A DNA stretch of 64,000 nucleotides from an uncultured Mycoplasmatota bacterium (GCA_900546745.1 URDT01000002.1:3990-67989), one strand, 5' to 3'. Counted from the first letter of the stretch, positions 26,739 to 35,191 are shown. Program-made: numbers and translations. Notes: a model not told the origin generated them from the sequence alone.

Positions 26739-28049
26739 TTAAAAATAGCTTTTTAATAAATTATTTAACTCTACTGCATACTCCATTGGTAATTCTTCAC
26801 GGAATCGATCGATAAATCCCATAATGACTAATTCTTTTGCTTTCTCTTCATTTAATCCACGACTCATCAAATAAAATAATTTTTCCTGACTTATTTTTGA
26901 TGTTGTAGCTTCATGATTTAAATCAGAATTTTGATTTTCCACAATATTAGTAGGTATTGTATCACTCTTTGAATTGTCATCTAATATTAAAGTATCACAT
27001 TTAATAATACTATTTGAATGTTCTGCTTTTTTAATAATGTGAACTGTTCCTCTATAAGAAGCATTTCCTCCTCCTAATGAAACAGATTTATTAATAATAT
27101 TACTTTTTGTATATGGCGCTAGATGGATCATTTTAGCTCCAGTATCTTGAATTTGATTTTCTTTGGCTACAGCAATACTAATACAATTTCCCTTTGCATA
27201 TTTTCCATTTAAAATACAACATGGATATTTCATATTAATTTTAGAACCAATATTACCATCAATCCATTCCATTAATCCATTTTCTTCAACAATTGCTCTC
27301 TTAGTTACTAAATTATAAACATCTCCAGACCAATTTTGGATTGTTGTATATCGACATTTAGCATTCTTCTTCACATAAATCTCAACTACTGCTGCATGTA
27401 AGGAATCAGAAGTATATGTTGGAGCCGTACAACCTTCCATATAATGAAGTTCACTACCCTCATCTACAATAATGATTGTTCTTTCAAACTGCCCCATATT
27501 TTTGCTATTAATTCTAAAATAACTTTGAAGAGGGCGATCAATTTTTGTATGAGGTGGAATGTATATAAATGTTCCTCCACTCCATACAGCACCATTTAAA
27601 GCAGTATATTTATTTTCATCATATTTTACTAAATTATTAAAGTATTCTTTGAATAAATCTGGATATTTTTTTAAGGCAGTATCTGTATCACAAAAGATAA
27701 CATTCTTATCCATTAACTCTTGAATCATATTATGGTATACAACTTCACTTTCAAATTGTGCTCCCACACCATCTAAATATTTTTTTTCAGATTCAATCAA
27801 TCCTATTTTATCAAAAGTATCTTTTACTTCTTTATCTACTTCATTCCAATTATCTTTTACTTCATCAGCAACTCTTTTATAAAAATTGATACTATCAAAA
27901 TCAATGTCTAGTTTTGGTCCAAAGTTAGGATTCTCTAGTTCTATAAATTTATGATAAGATTTCAAACGAAATTCTGTCATCCATTTTGGTTCCTTTTTTA
28001 TATTGGAAATTTCTATTACTTTTTCTTCATTTAAAGTCTTACCTTCCAT
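26739..28049 (-). CDS. sufB: Fe-S cluster assembly protein SufB
   Basis: 436 residues. SufB scaffold landmarks: WMTEFRLKSYHKF at the N-terminus; NGAVWSGGTFIYIPPHTKID; EGSELHYMEGCTAPTY (conserved Cys); WSGDVYNLVTKRAIVEENG; GNASYRGTVHI; and C-terminal SRGLNEEKAKELVIMGF. SufB with SufC and SufD forms the scaffold complex that builds clusters from SufU/SufS sulfur. ATG 28049 has AAAGGTG six bases upstream; an earlier ATG and a GTG overlap that site. sufC, sufD and sufS are not in this window, so the usual sufCDSUB operon is split. Confidence 0.95.
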   Translation of the reverse strand: MEGKTLNEEKVIEISNIKKEPKWMTEFRLKSYHKFIELENPNFGPKLDIDFDSINFYKRVADEVKDNWNEVDKEVKDTFDKIGLIESEKKYLDGVGAQFESEVVYHNMIQELMDKNVIFCDTDTALKKYPDLFKEYFNNLVKYDENKYTALNGAVWSGGTFIYIPPHTKIDRPLQSYFRINSKNMGQFERTIIIVDEGSELHYMEGCTAPTYTSDSLHAAVVEIYVKKNAKCRYTTIQNWSGDVYNLVTKRAIVEENGLMEWIDGNIGSKINMKYPCCILNGKYAKGNCISIAVAKENQIQDTGAKMIHLAPYTKSNIINKSVSLGGGNASYRGTVHIIKKAEHSNSIIKCDTLILDDNSKSDTIPTNIVENQNSDLNHEATTSKISQEKLFYLMSRGLNEEKAKELVIMGFIDRFREELPMEYAVELNNLLKSYF

Positions 28050-28087
28050 ATTCATCACCTTTTATATTATACTAAAATTTAAAAAAT

Positions 28088-28111
28088 AAAAAAAGTAAAA
28101 TTACTTTTTTA
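28088..28111 (-). terminator. Possible terminator between the 121-residue gene and sufB
   Basis: AAAAAGTAA/TTACTTTTT arms around the stop at 28101, with a T-run on the minus strand. A TATAAT-like box on the minus strand near 28067 could restart transcription for sufB. Confidence 0.5.
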
Positions 28112-28466
28112 CTTTTACTTTTTGTTTAAATTCATGCTGACTTTGTAATTTTCTTCTCATTTGAATTGCTTTTAGATAAAGCATACAAGTTTTTTTATCT
28201 GTTAAAATACTATTTGGATATTCTTGCATATGAGAGACATAATCATTTCCTATAACAATTTCTTGATTTTGATCTAAATATAGAGAATCTTTTTTTCTTT
28301 TTAAAATAGGATATTGTTTCCCTGTTTCAATATCAACCATTTTATCTTCATCATAAATTGTATAAATATCTCTTATACTATTTTCATCAATGATATATTT
28401 TTTGCTGAAATCCCCTTGTTCAATTCTTTCAAATTGATAAATTGTAGTTGTATATATTTTTTCCAT
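28101..28466 (-). CDS. Unknown protein encoded between sufU and sufB
   Basis: 121 residues, not recognised. It is hydrophilic, with strand-like segments in the first 80 residues (EKIYTTTIYQFERIE, GKQYPILKRKKDSLYLD) and a basic Lys/Gln-rich C-terminus (KAIQMRRKLQSQ, ending KQKVKVKK). No Cys cluster, signal peptide or membrane helix. It starts six bases after the sufU stop, so its transcript is shared with sufU, rubrerythrin and perR. A role in Fe-S or stress metabolism is suggested only by this position. Confidence 0.7.
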   Translation of the reverse strand: MEKIYTTTIYQFERIEQGDFSKKYIIDENSIRDIYTIYDEDKMVDIETGKQYPILKRKKDSLYLDQNQEIVIGNDYVSHMQEYPNSILTDKKTCMLYLKAIQMRRKLQSQHEFKQKVKVKK

Positions 28467-28471
28467 ATCGA

Positions 28472-28897
28472 TTACTTCCTTACTTGATTAATTACTTTTT
28501 CTAGTCCCCACCATGGTAATAATGCACATTTCTTACGATTGGCTTGTTTATAAATATCATCATAAACAATTGCTTCTTCCAAGATATCACCATCATATTC
28601 TTTTTCATCAATCATATTTTTAAAATTATTTAAAACATTAATTGCTTCATCAATTGTTTTACCAATAATAGTATGAATCATGATAGAAGTAGAACTTGTG
28701 CAGATAGCACATGCTTCCCCATCAAATCTAGCATCTTTTATAATTCCATTTTCTACTTTTACCATTAAGTTAATTTCGTCAATACAAGATTCATTATTGG
28801 TATTAACTAATATATAATCCCCATCATCAATTAAACCTTTATTTACTGGATTACTGTAATGTTCTAAAATAATGCTTCTTTTTAAATTAGAATCCAT
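28472..28897 (-). CDS. sufU: Fe-S assembly/sulfur-transfer protein SufU
   Basis: 141 residues. SufU has three conserved Cys and an Asp at its zinc/sulfur site: NESCID (Cys38, Asp40), GEACAIC (Cys63) and KKCALLPWWGLEKV (near Cys125). In Bacillota SufU takes persulfide from SufS and passes it to SufBCD. AGGAGATGACACT precedes ATG 28897; the frame upstream is long but carries no start with a site. It lies 63 bases after rubrerythrin and before sufB, on the PerR-linked transcript. Confidence 0.95.
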   Translation of the reverse strand: MDSNLKRSIILEHYSNPVNKGLIDDGDYILVNTNNESCIDEINLMVKVENGIIKDARFDGEACAICTSSTSIMIHTIIGKTIDEAINVLNNFKNMIDEKEYDGDILEEAIVYDDIYKQANRKKCALLPWWGLEKVINQVRK

Positions 28898-28960
28898 AGT
28901 GTCATCTCCTAATAAAAACTTCATATAGTATAACACTACATGAAGCATTTTTCAATACTA

Positions 28961-29500
28961 CTAATAATTCTCTTTTTTGATTTCGAAATAACTTTGTGGA
29001 TGATTACATACAGGACAAACTTCTGGAGCTGATTTTCCAATTACAATATGTCCACAATTACGGCATTGCCAAATAGAATCTCCATCTTTTGTAAATACTA
29101 ATTTATCTTCAACATTCTTAAGTAATTTACGGTATCTTTCTTCATGTTCTTTTTCAATTTTACCTACTTCTTTAAATAAGAATGCAATATGATCGAATCC
29201 TTCTTCCTCAGCTGTTTTAGCAAAACTGTCATACATATCAGTCCATTCATAGTTTTCCCCATTCGCAGCATCTAATAAGTTTTCTTCTGTTGAAGGAATA
29301 GCACCATTATGTAATAATTTAAACCACATTTTAGCATGTTCTTTTTCATTTTGAGCAGTTTCTTCAAAAATTGAAGCAATTTGTTCATACCCATCTTTTT
29401 TTGCTTTACTAGCATAAAAAGTATATTTATTTCTGGCTTGACTTTCTCCTGCAAAAGCAGTCATTAAATTTTGTTCCGTTTTACTTCCTTTTAATTCCAT
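28961..29500 (-). CDS. Rubrerythrin
   Basis: 179 residues. An N-terminal four-helix ferritin-like di-iron domain ([52 protein letters not shown], with paired E-x-x-H motifs) and a C-terminal rubredoxin domain with WQCRNCGH and EVCPVCNHP, the two C-x-x-C knuckles. It reduces hydrogen peroxide in the cytoplasm of anaerobes with electrons from rubredoxin-like partners. The start lies two bases after the perR stop, and AAGGAG is inside perR, so the two are translationally coupled. Confidence 0.97.
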   Translation of the reverse strand: MELKGSKTEQNLMTAFAGESQARNKYTFYASKAKKDGYEQIASIFEETAQNEKEHAKMWFKLLHNGAIPSTEENLLDAANGENYEWTDMYDSFAKTAEEEGFDHIAFLFKEVGKIEKEHEERYRKLLKNVEDKLVFTKDGDSIWQCRNCGHIVIGKSAPEVCPVCNHPQSYFEIKKENY

Positions 29501-29502
29501 CT

Positions 29503-29868
29503 TTATTCTCCTTCTTTTAAACAGTTTTTACAAATACCTGTCATATTAATTTCATAATCCATTACTACATTTCCATTAATTATTTTATCTATCTTATACT
29601 CCTGATAAATATCTATAATATTACCACATTTTGTACAAATAAAGTGAAAATGTTTTTGATTCATATTATCGAAATGATTTATTTCTTTTCCTTTTATTTG
29701 TATAATTTTTTTGTTTTCTAATAAAACATTTAGGTTTCTATATACTGTTCCTAAACTAATATTAGGGAGTTCTTTTTTAGCTTCTTCATAAACTTCAAAA
29801 GCTGTTGGATGAGTATTACTATGATTTATAATATTCAATATTAATTCTTTTTGTTTTGTATTTCTCAT
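29503..29868 (-). CDS. perR: Peroxide-responsive repressor PerR (Fur family)
   Basis: 121 residues, slightly short for Fur. A winged helix ([31 protein letters not shown]) is followed by a dimerisation domain. Structural zinc C-x2-C pairs are Cys78/81 (ICTKCG) and Cys113/116 (ICKNC). The regulatory metal ligands His20, Asp67, His73 and His75 are all present. Asp67 in NHFDNM matches Asp85 of Bacillus PerR, where Fur has Glu, so a peroxide sensor is favoured. Loss of metal or His oxidation should derepress the operon. The operator and promoter are just upstream. Confidence 0.88.
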   Translation of the reverse strand: MRNTKQKELILNIINHSNTHPTAFEVYEEAKKELPNISLGTVYRNLNVLLENKKIIQIKGKEINHFDNMNQKHFHFICTKCGNIIDIYQEYKIDKIINGNVVMDYEINMTGICKNCLKEGE

Positions 29869-29881
29869 AGTTTCTCCTTAA

Positions 29882-29896
29882 TAGTAACGATTACTA
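29882..29896. promoter_or_regulatory. Candidate PerR/Fur box
   Basis: TAGTAACGATTACTA, a 6-3-6 perfect inverted repeat between the -10 box and perR. It is the right size and place for a Fur-family 7-1-7 site, though not the TTATAATNATTATAA consensus. Confidence 0.6.
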
Positions 29897-29901
29897 ATTA
29901 A

Positions 29902-29930
29902 ATTATAACACAATTTATATAAAAAAGCAA
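29902..29930 (-). promoter_or_regulatory. Promoter of the perR-rubrerythrin-sufU operon
   Basis: Minus strand TTGCTT (29930-29925), 17-base spacer, TATAAT (29907-29902). Confidence 0.7.
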
Positions 29931-29932
29931 CT

Positions 29933-29955
29933 AAAAAAGAAGCCTAAATAGCTTC
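29933..29955 (-). terminator. Terminator of spoVS
   Basis: GAAGC/GCTTC arms then TTTTTT on the minus strand, overlapping the spoVS stop. Confidence 0.7.
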
Positions 29956-30204
29956 CACAATTAATTTGATAGCAGTTCTTTCTTCTCCATCAATTACAAT
30001 ATCTGTAAATGCTGGAATACATACTAAATTTTTACCACTCGGTGCGACAAAACCTCTTGCAATAGCAATTGCTTTTATTGCTTGATTCAGTGCTCCAGCC
30101 CCTATTGCTTGTATTTCTACAGAACCTTTTTCGCGAAATACATTTGCTAAAGCTCCTGCAACGCTATTTGGATTAGATTTTGATGAAACTTTAAGTGTTT
30201 CCAT
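29944..30204 (-). CDS. spoVS: Stage V sporulation protein S
   Basis: 86 residues, the full SpoVS length: METLKVSSKSNPNSVAGALA, then EIQAIGAGALNQAIKAIAIARGFVAPSG and FTDIVIDGEERTAIKLIVE. It is an Alba-like small DNA/RNA-binding protein needed for septation control and coat assembly in Bacillus. It is found mainly in spore formers, though also in some non-sporulating lineages. AAAGGA precedes the ATG by a long gap. It has its own terminator and stands apart from perR. Confidence 0.97.
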   Translation of the reverse strand: METLKVSSKSNPNSVAGALANVFREKGSVEIQAIGAGALNQAIKAIAIARGFVAPSGKNLVCIPAFTDIVIDGEERTAIKLIVEAI

Positions 30205-30248
30205 ATTTATTAAATCATTCCTTTCTACATTAAAATATATGAATTAAC

Positions 30249-30275
30249 AAAAAAAAAATGCCTAAGCATTCTTTT
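30249..30275 (-). terminator. Terminator of the family 2 glycosyltransferase gene
   Basis: AATGC-TTAG-GCATT followed by ten Ts on the minus strand, just past the stop at 30262. Confidence 0.8.
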
Positions 30276-31338
30276 TAATCATTAAATTATAAATCATTTT
30301 ATCAAAATTATATAATTGAGTTAATTTATCATTAAGAAGCAAATCACAAGCCTTTTTTGTAAGCTTATTCATTTGTTGAATTTCATTATAGATTAATTCT
30401 GTTTTTTCATTATTTAATATTTTTTTTACTTCCTGTATTCTTTTATCTTGCATAAGATTATTAAAATATAAAACAATTTCTTTTTTAGACAATTTTGTTT
30501 TTGTAAGATCACTGAACAAAATTGACAATTTTTCTATCATACGCATTGCCGCAATTTTTTTATATGTTTTTCGATCTTTCATAGAAAATTCTTTTGTGGA
30601 TAGAAGTAAATTATAATATGCATAAATTGTATCATCTATTTTTTTCTTCACTTCTTCTTCTATTTTTTTTCTAGATTGATAACTATGATTTGTATTATAA
30701 ATATATAATTCATCTGGAATAAACAATATTGATTTCATTTGAGTATAAATTTTTAAATTACAAGCTAAATCTTCACAATAATTTAAATTTTGATCTATTT
30801 CAGATATATTTTCTAATAATTCTTTTTTTATCAATTGTTTACAAATTGGATTGCAATAATTTGTACGATATAACAAATCAAAAAATTGTGGTTCTAAATG
30901 TTCAACATCCATTAAAACATCACGATTCAAATTTGTTTTTGGAACGATAATTCGGTCATTTAAACATTTTCGATATTGACAGCGTACTACATCAGCATCA
31001 TATTCTTTTAAACGATCATACATGATTTGGATCATGTCTTTTTGAATCCAATCATCACTATCAACAAACATAATATATTTACCTTTAGCTTTTTTGTAAC
31101 CTGCTAGTCTAGATTGATAAATTCCCTTATTTTCTTTTTTTTCTATGATTTTAATTCTTCGATCACGTTCTGCAATTCTATGGATTTTATTAGAACTTTT
31201 ATCTGTTGATCCATCGTTAACAACGATGACTTCTAATTTTTCATACGTTTGTTTTAAAATTGAATTTAAGCATTTTGTGATATATTGTTCCGTATTATAA
31301 ACTAGAACAATTACACTAATCAGCTCTCCATTTTTCAT
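30262..31338 (-). CDS. Family 2 glycosyltransferase
   Basis: 358 residues. The GT-A domain (1-200) reads LISVIVLVYNTEQYITKCLNS, EVIVVNDGSTDKS, YIMFVDSDDWIQKDM (D-x-D metal site at DSDD) and YCEDLACNLKI (acid in the acceptor region). The second half is helical, with a Lys-rich tail and no membrane helix. It likely transfers sugar to a surface polymer; donor and acceptor are not readable. AGAGGTG seven bases upstream sets ATG 31338 (the frame continues ten codons further without a site). Single gene with its own promoter and terminator. Confidence 0.88.
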   Translation of the reverse strand: MKNGELISVIVLVYNTEQYITKCLNSILKQTYEKLEVIVVNDGSTDKSSNKIHRIAERDRRIKIIEKKENKGIYQSRLAGYKKAKGKYIMFVDSDDWIQKDMIQIMYDRLKEYDADVVRCQYRKCLNDRIIVPKTNLNRDVLMDVEHLEPQFFDLLYRTNYCNPICKQLIKKELLENISEIDQNLNYCEDLACNLKIYTQMKSILFIPDELYIYNTNHSYQSRKKIEEEVKKKIDDTIYAYYNLLLSTKEFSMKDRKTYKKIAAMRMIEKLSILFSDLTKTKLSKKEIVLYFNNLMQDKRIQEVKKILNNEKTELIYNEIQQMNKLTKKACDLLLNDKLTQLYNFDKMIYNLMIKKNA

Positions 31339-31351
31339 ACAACACCTCTTT

Positions 31352-31368
31352 TTGACTGTTTCAGTCAA
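31352..31368. promoter_or_regulatory. Palindrome in the 5' leader of the glycosyltransferase gene
   Basis: TTGACTG-TTT-CAGTCAA, a perfect 7-3-7 palindrome (31352-31368) between the -10 box and the ribosome binding site; candidate operator or RNA hairpin. Confidence 0.55.
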
Positions 31369-31377
31369 GTATTCACT

Positions 31378-31405
31378 ATTATACTGATTAATTTTATTTT
31401 GTCAA
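31378..31405 (-). promoter_or_regulatory. Promoter of the glycosyltransferase gene
   Basis: Minus strand TTGACA (31405-31400), 16-base spacer, TATAAT (31383-31378). Confidence 0.75.
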
Positions 31406-32055
31406 ATTGAAAGATAAATCCAAGGTATAATGAATGAGGAAACAAAATTAATTACAATATGAAATAATATATTAGCTTTCATAGTTCTTTCTTTTAAATA
31501 AAACCTATTTAAGAAAATTCCTACAATAAAGGCATATAGAATTGAAAATATATTACCATGCATTATAGCAAATAAGAGTGTTGTTAAGTAAATTGATTTT
31601 TTTTCGCTATTAAATTCTAACAATTGATTAAATACAATTCCTCTAAATAAATATTCCTCTAAAATGGGGCCTATAAAAATGGTATTAATTAATAAGTAAA
31701 TATTTAAATTTGCAGTCATTTCTACATTTAAGAATATTTTAATAATTAAAATTATTTCATTTAAAAAAGAAGAAATTAATATGGCTATCAAAATAATAAA
31801 AATAGGATGTTTTAGTTTTTCTGTATAATTATTTTGATAATGCTGATATTTGTGATAAAAAAAAGGTAAAAAAATTACTATATTTAAAATTCCTATAATA
31901 TAGGAGTTTTCATTAATAAAATCACTAAAATTATCTAATGAATGATATTGACTATATAAAATTTCTACCAATAGCAACAATAAAAATTGACCAATCCAAA
32001 ATAGGACTGGCCAAACTAATATTTTTAAATATTTCGAAAAATTTTTATTTTTCAT
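31402..32055 (-). CDS. CPBP-family intramembrane protease
   Basis: 217 residues with about six transmembrane helices. Glutamate motif FIGPILEEYLFRGIVFNQLL (E-E-x3-R) and second motif FAIMHGNIFSILYAF (His), the two signatures of CAAX/CPBP (Abi) membrane metalloproteases. In Bacillota such enzymes act in bacteriocin immunity or maturation and signalling; no bacteriocin gene is nearby. The start overlaps the end of the SPFH gene by 11 bases, without a clear ribosome binding site, so translation is coupled to it. Confidence 0.88.
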   Translation of the reverse strand: MKNKNFSKYLKILVWPVLFWIGQFLLLLLVEILYSQYHSLDNFSDFINENSYIIGILNIVIFLPFFYHKYQHYQNNYTEKLKHPIFIILIAILISSFLNEIILIIKIFLNVEMTANLNIYLLINTIFIGPILEEYLFRGIVFNQLLEFNSEKKSIYLTTLLFAIMHGNIFSILYAFIVGIFLNRFYLKERTMKANILFHIVINFVSSFIIPWIYLSI

Positions 32056-32941
32056 TTTTATTATTTGTCATCATTTCTTTTATTGTAGTTCCAATTGTCG
32101 CTATATTTTGTAAATCAGATGGAACAATAATTTTTGTTGCTTGACCATTCGATAAATTTTCTAATGCTTCAAATCCTTTTAATGTTAATACTGAACTATC
32201 TGCTTTTGCTTCTTTTAATAATTTAATTCCTTCTGATTCAGCTTTTTTTATTTTTAATAAAGCTTCTGCTTCACCTTCAGCAATTCTAATTTGTGATTCT
32301 TTTTTTGCTTCTGCTCTTAAAATAGCACTTTCTTTTTCACCTTCAGCAATTAAAATACTAGATTTCTTCTCACCTTCTGCCTGAAGAATTTTTTCTCTTC
32401 TTTCTCTTTCGGCACGCATTTGTTTTTCCATTGCTTCTTGAATATCTCTTGGCGGAATAATATTTTTAACTTCTACTCTATTTACTTTAATTCCCCATGG
32501 ATCTGTTGCTTCATCTAGAATAGAACGCATTTTAGAATTAATGATATCTCTTGAAGTTAATGTTTGATCTAATTCTAAATCACCAATTAAGTTACGAAGT
32601 GTAGTAGCCGTTAAATTTTCAATCGCATTAATAGGCATTTCTACACCATAAGTATATAACTTAGGATCCGTAATTTGAAAATAAACAACAGTATCAATTT
32701 GCATTGTTACATTATCCTTTGTAATTACAGGTTGTGGAGCAAAATCTTTTACAATTTCCTTTAAAGTCACTACATTAGAAATACGATCTACAAAAGGAAT
32801 CTTTACATGTAAACCATTTGTCCAAGTAGTGTAATATGATCCCAATCTTTCAATTACGTACGCTTTTGCTTGAGGTACTACCTTTATATTAGGAAGTACA
32901 ATTACTACAATTAAAATTAATAAAATTATTAAAATGTCCAA
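32045..32941 (-). CDS. SPFH/Band 7 family membrane protein (QmcA-like)
   Basis: 298 residues. One N-terminal transmembrane helix (1-20), the Band 7/SPFH domain (about 25-175: VVPQAKAYVIERLGSYYTTW, ITKDNVTMQIDTVVYFQITD), then a helical coiled coil with repeated EGEKxS/AEGExE units (190-250) and an Ala-rich C-terminus. It is a stomatin-like protein that scaffolds membrane microdomains, commonly paired with NfeD as here. TTG 32941 with GGAGGAGTAATTT is the start. Its first codon lies next to the NfeD stop. Confidence 0.93.
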   Translation of the reverse strand: MDILIILLILIVVIVLPNIKVVPQAKAYVIERLGSYYTTWTNGLHVKIPFVDRISNVVTLKEIVKDFAPQPVITKDNVTMQIDTVVYFQITDPKLYTYGVEMPINAIENLTATTLRNLIGDLELDQTLTSRDIINSKMRSILDEATDPWGIKVNRVEVKNIIPPRDIQEAMEKQMRAERERREKILQAEGEKKSSILIAEGEKESAILRAEAKKESQIRIAEGEAEALLKIKKAESEGIKLLKEAKADSSVLTLKGFEALENLSNGQATKIIVPSDLQNIATIGTTIKEMMTNNKNEK

Positions 32942-32943
32942 AA

Positions 32944-33357
32944 TTACTCCTCCTCTACTTTAATTTTTGAACTATTTATTTCAAGTACTTTTACCGTACT
33001 ATCCACCTTTATTTTTTTATCAGCATAAGCTGTCCATACTTTTCCGTCTACTTTAACAGCACCGTTATTATTCCTATTAATTTCTTCCACTACAATTCCA
33101 TTCATACCGATAATACGATCTAAATTGGTTTTAACATTTTTAGTATTGAGAAAAGTTTGTAAAAATTGTCTTGTGGTAATTAATAAAAATGTTCCTAGTA
33201 ATGTAAATACAGCAAATTGAATTGTAAAATTATCAATAAAGAATGATAAAATAAGGGCAACTATACCACTTGCTACATACCAAATTGTTACTAAATTTAT
33301 GGTCATAGCTTCTGCTATTGCTAACAAAATGATGATTGCTAACCAAATATAAAACAT
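32944..33357 (-). CDS. NfeD-like membrane protein
   Basis: 137 residues. Two or three N-terminal transmembrane helices (about 3-25, 28-45, 47-68), then a C-terminal OB-fold NfeD1b-type domain (about 82-137: IGMNGIVVEEINRNNNGAVKVDGKVWTAYADKKI). This is the short NfeD form that partners SPFH proteins in membrane microdomain organisation. AGGTGATGG precedes the ATG. First gene of the nfeD-SPFH-CPBP operon. Confidence 0.92.
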   Translation of the reverse strand: MFYIWLAIIILLAIAEAMTINLVTIWYVASGIVALILSFFIDNFTIQFAVFTLLGTFLLITTRQFLQTFLNTKNVKTNLDRIIGMNGIVVEEINRNNNGAVKVDGKVWTAYADKKIKVDSTVKVLEINSSKIKVEEE

Positions 33358-33405
33358 TTTCCATCACCTATTTACATTATACTATTTGAAGTATTATAAT
33401 ACAAC

Positions 33406-33431
33406 AAAAAAATAAGCAATTTGCTTATTTT
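33406..33431 (-). terminator. Terminator of the coiled-coil protein gene
   Basis: AAAATAAGCAA/TTGCTTATTTT arms then Ts on the minus strand, overlapping the stop at 33425. Confidence 0.75.
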
Positions 33432-34522
33432 GTTTTTCCTTTAGAAAAAGCATATTCATCTGTTTCTACTATGTTTAAAGCTTGGAATCCACTTACAATA
33501 CTATTTAATGATTTTATTGTAGAGTCTTTTTTCTCTATTTCTAATCTTAAAGCAGCATTTTCTTTTTCTTTAGCAGCTATAGAATCATTTAAACCATTAA
33601 TTGCACTAGCTTGTTCTTTAATAGTAGCATCTTGATTTTGAACCATTTTTTCTGATTTATCCAAATTTGCTTGTAACATACTATTTTTACTTTGGGTATT
33701 TGCTAAATCTTTTTGTAAGCCTATAACTAAATTATTTGCTTGTGCATAAATTAAATCAAAACTTTTACTGTAAAAATCAGACTCTTCATTTCTTGAATTC
33801 TTAACATATGAAGCAATTAAATTTGATAAATCTGTTTGAAATTGATCATCTATTTTTTTCTTATCTTGTTCATGTTGTTTTTTTAGTTCAATAATCTCAC
33901 TTTGTGTTGGATCTTCATTTTTTAATGTTTCTTGTGGTATAGGTTTTATTTCTTCTTGAGTTTCTTCCGAATTTAAGTTAGGTTGTTCTGCTGTTGGTTC
34001 TGTGTCTTCATTCATTGCTTCTCTATCAGCATAACTTTCTAAAGATTGTTCAATTTTTTGTTGATTAATTTCTACATCAGGAATATCTTTTGTAGTTTCT
34101 GCTGCTGGCTCAGTTTCAACACCAGGAATATCTTTTGTGATTTCTACTGGTTTAGTTTCAACACTAGCATTTAATTCATCCAATTTTGCTTGAGCTTGAT
34201 TAGCCTTATTTTGCGCCTCTTCTTTTTTTTCATTTAAATTGTTAAGTTCTAAAGCAGATTGATGTGCTAATTCTTCTGAATAGTTATCTGAAATTGCAAA
34301 GTTATCACTTGTTTCATCAATTTTTTTATCTATTTTTTCATATTTTTTTAAATTAAAGTCTCTTTTCCAAGTGTAGTATGCTTTTTTTATAGAAAATAGT
34401 ATTCCTGTATTTGCTTTGCTACGATTTGCATCTTCTACACGAACTGACTCTAAGTCGTCATCATTTTCTGGAATTGCCATTTCTGATGCTAAAATAGATT
34501 CTAATTTAGATCTCATACTCAT
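33425..34522 (-). CDS. Coiled-coil protein of unknown function
   Basis: 365 residues from ATG 34522. No signal peptide or membrane helix. A basic N-terminal region (1-70), a central acidic/Pro-rich segment (about 130-200) with ETKPxExxKDIPxVE units (EITKDIPGVETEP, ETTKDIPDVEINQ) and a long C-terminal coiled coil (about 205-350). This suggests a cytoplasmic scaffold. The start follows the DUF1292 stop by four bases, so both are probably cotranslated. The promoter lies upstream of the DUF1292 gene. Confidence 0.75.
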   Translation of the reverse strand: MSMRSKLESILASEMAIPENDDDLESVRVEDANRSKANTGILFSIKKAYYTWKRDFNLKKYEKIDKKIDETSDNFAISDNYSEELAHQSALELNNLNEKKEEAQNKANQAQAKLDELNASVETKPVEITKDIPGVETEPAAETTKDIPDVEINQQKIEQSLESYADREAMNEDTEPTAEQPNLNSEETQEEIKPIPQETLKNEDPTQSEIIELKKQHEQDKKKIDDQFQTDLSNLIASYVKNSRNEESDFYSKSFDLIYAQANNLVIGLQKDLANTQSKNSMLQANLDKSEKMVQNQDATIKEQASAINGLNDSIAAKEKENAALRLEIEKKDSTIKSLNSIVSGFQALNIVETDEYAFSKGKTK

Positions 34523-34526
34523 AATA

Positions 34527-34793
34527 CTATTCTCTCCCTTCTTTAACAACTTTATTCATAATTTGTTTTACTTTAGTCCAATCCTCTGGAGCAATTTTCT
34601 TAAATACTGTTTCTGTTCCTTCTTTTTCTACTAAAGAAGAATATAAAATAACCATACCATTTTCATCAGTTTCATTTAAAGTATAGATGACAAATTTTTT
34701 ATTATCAAAACTAAAATATAGTACTACCTCTGCTTCTTTTGTAATGCCATCTTTATCTTTAATTTGAATTTTTTTTGTTTCTAATTCTTCCAT
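34527..34793 (-). CDS. DUF1292 family protein
   Basis: 88 residues. The small beta-rich domain with EVVLYFSFDNKKFVIYTLNETDENGMVILYSSLVEK and a helical tail (PEDWTKVKQIMNKVVKE) is typical of DUF1292 (YrzB-like), common in Bacillota, often near ruvX/alaS in other genomes. Function unknown. GGGAGG precedes ATG 34793. Cotranscribed with the coiled-coil gene that follows. Confidence 0.85.
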   Translation of the reverse strand: MEELETKKIQIKDKDGITKEAEVVLYFSFDNKKFVIYTLNETDENGMVILYSSLVEKEGTETVFKKIAPEDWTKVKQIMNKVVKEGRE

Positions 34794-34821
34794 TCTTTAG
34801 CCTCCCACTATACTACATTGT

Positions 34822-34850
34822 ATTATATCATAGTTAATAACTAATGGCAA
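34822..34850 (-). promoter_or_regulatory. Promoter of the DUF1292/coiled-coil unit
   Basis: Minus strand TTGCCA (34850-34845), 17-base spacer, TATAAT (34827-34822). Confidence 0.75.
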
Positions 34851-34865
34851 ATGTTTTTTTAAATA

Positions 34866-34899
34866 AAAAGAAATTCCTTATTTGTGAGGAATTTCTTTT
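34866..34899 (-). terminator. Terminator of the 79-residue gene
   Basis: Perfect 13-bp arms AAAAGAAATTCCT/AGGAATTTCTTTT around the stop at 34878. Confidence 0.8.
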
Positions 34900-35117
34900 A
34901 TCTTAGTATATTTTCTTTCTACATCTTTTGTTTTTTCTTCAAAAGGTATCTCTTTTATTTTGATATATTTTCTTTCCATTATTTCTGAATCAAATGAATC
35001 ATCACTTTGTTCTTTTAATTCTTCGTTTCTTTTTACTCTATTTAAATAAATCTTTAAAGCTCCTAATCCTATTAATGCTCCTGATAGATACATCAATTTT
35101 TTATGATTTTTTTTCAT
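34878..35117 (-). CDS. Small membrane-anchored protein with repeated basic motif
   Basis: 79 residues. A hydrophobic N-terminal segment (about 8-25, LMYLSGALIGLGALKIYL), weakly hydrophobic for an anchor, then a charged tail with a duplicated unit ERKYIKIKEIPFE / ERKYTKIKEIPHK. No family recognised. AGGAGGCTTAT precedes the ATG. It has its own strong promoter and a 5' hairpin, and is monocistronic. Confidence 0.7.
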   Translation of the reverse strand: MKKNHKKLMYLSGALIGLGALKIYLNRVKRNEELKEQSDDSFDSEIMERKYIKIKEIPFEEKTKDVERKYTKIKEIPHK

Positions 35118-35130
35118 ATAAGCCTCCTTA

Positions 35131-35146
35131 TCTAACTTTCGTTAGA
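35131..35146 (-). promoter_or_regulatory. 5' hairpin before the 79-residue gene
   Basis: TCTAAC-TTTC-GTTAGA; as RNA on the minus strand the loop is GAAA, a stable tetraloop. It lies directly before the ribosome binding site. Confidence 0.55.
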
Positions 35147-35154
35147 CAAGATGT

Positions 35155-35183
35155 ATTATAGTTCTATAATGTGTTTCTGTCAA
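35155..35183 (-). promoter_or_regulatory. Promoter of the 79-residue gene
   Basis: Minus strand TTGACA (35183-35178), 17-base spacer, TATAAT (35160-35155). Confidence 0.85.
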
Positions 35184-35191
35184 ATTGATAA

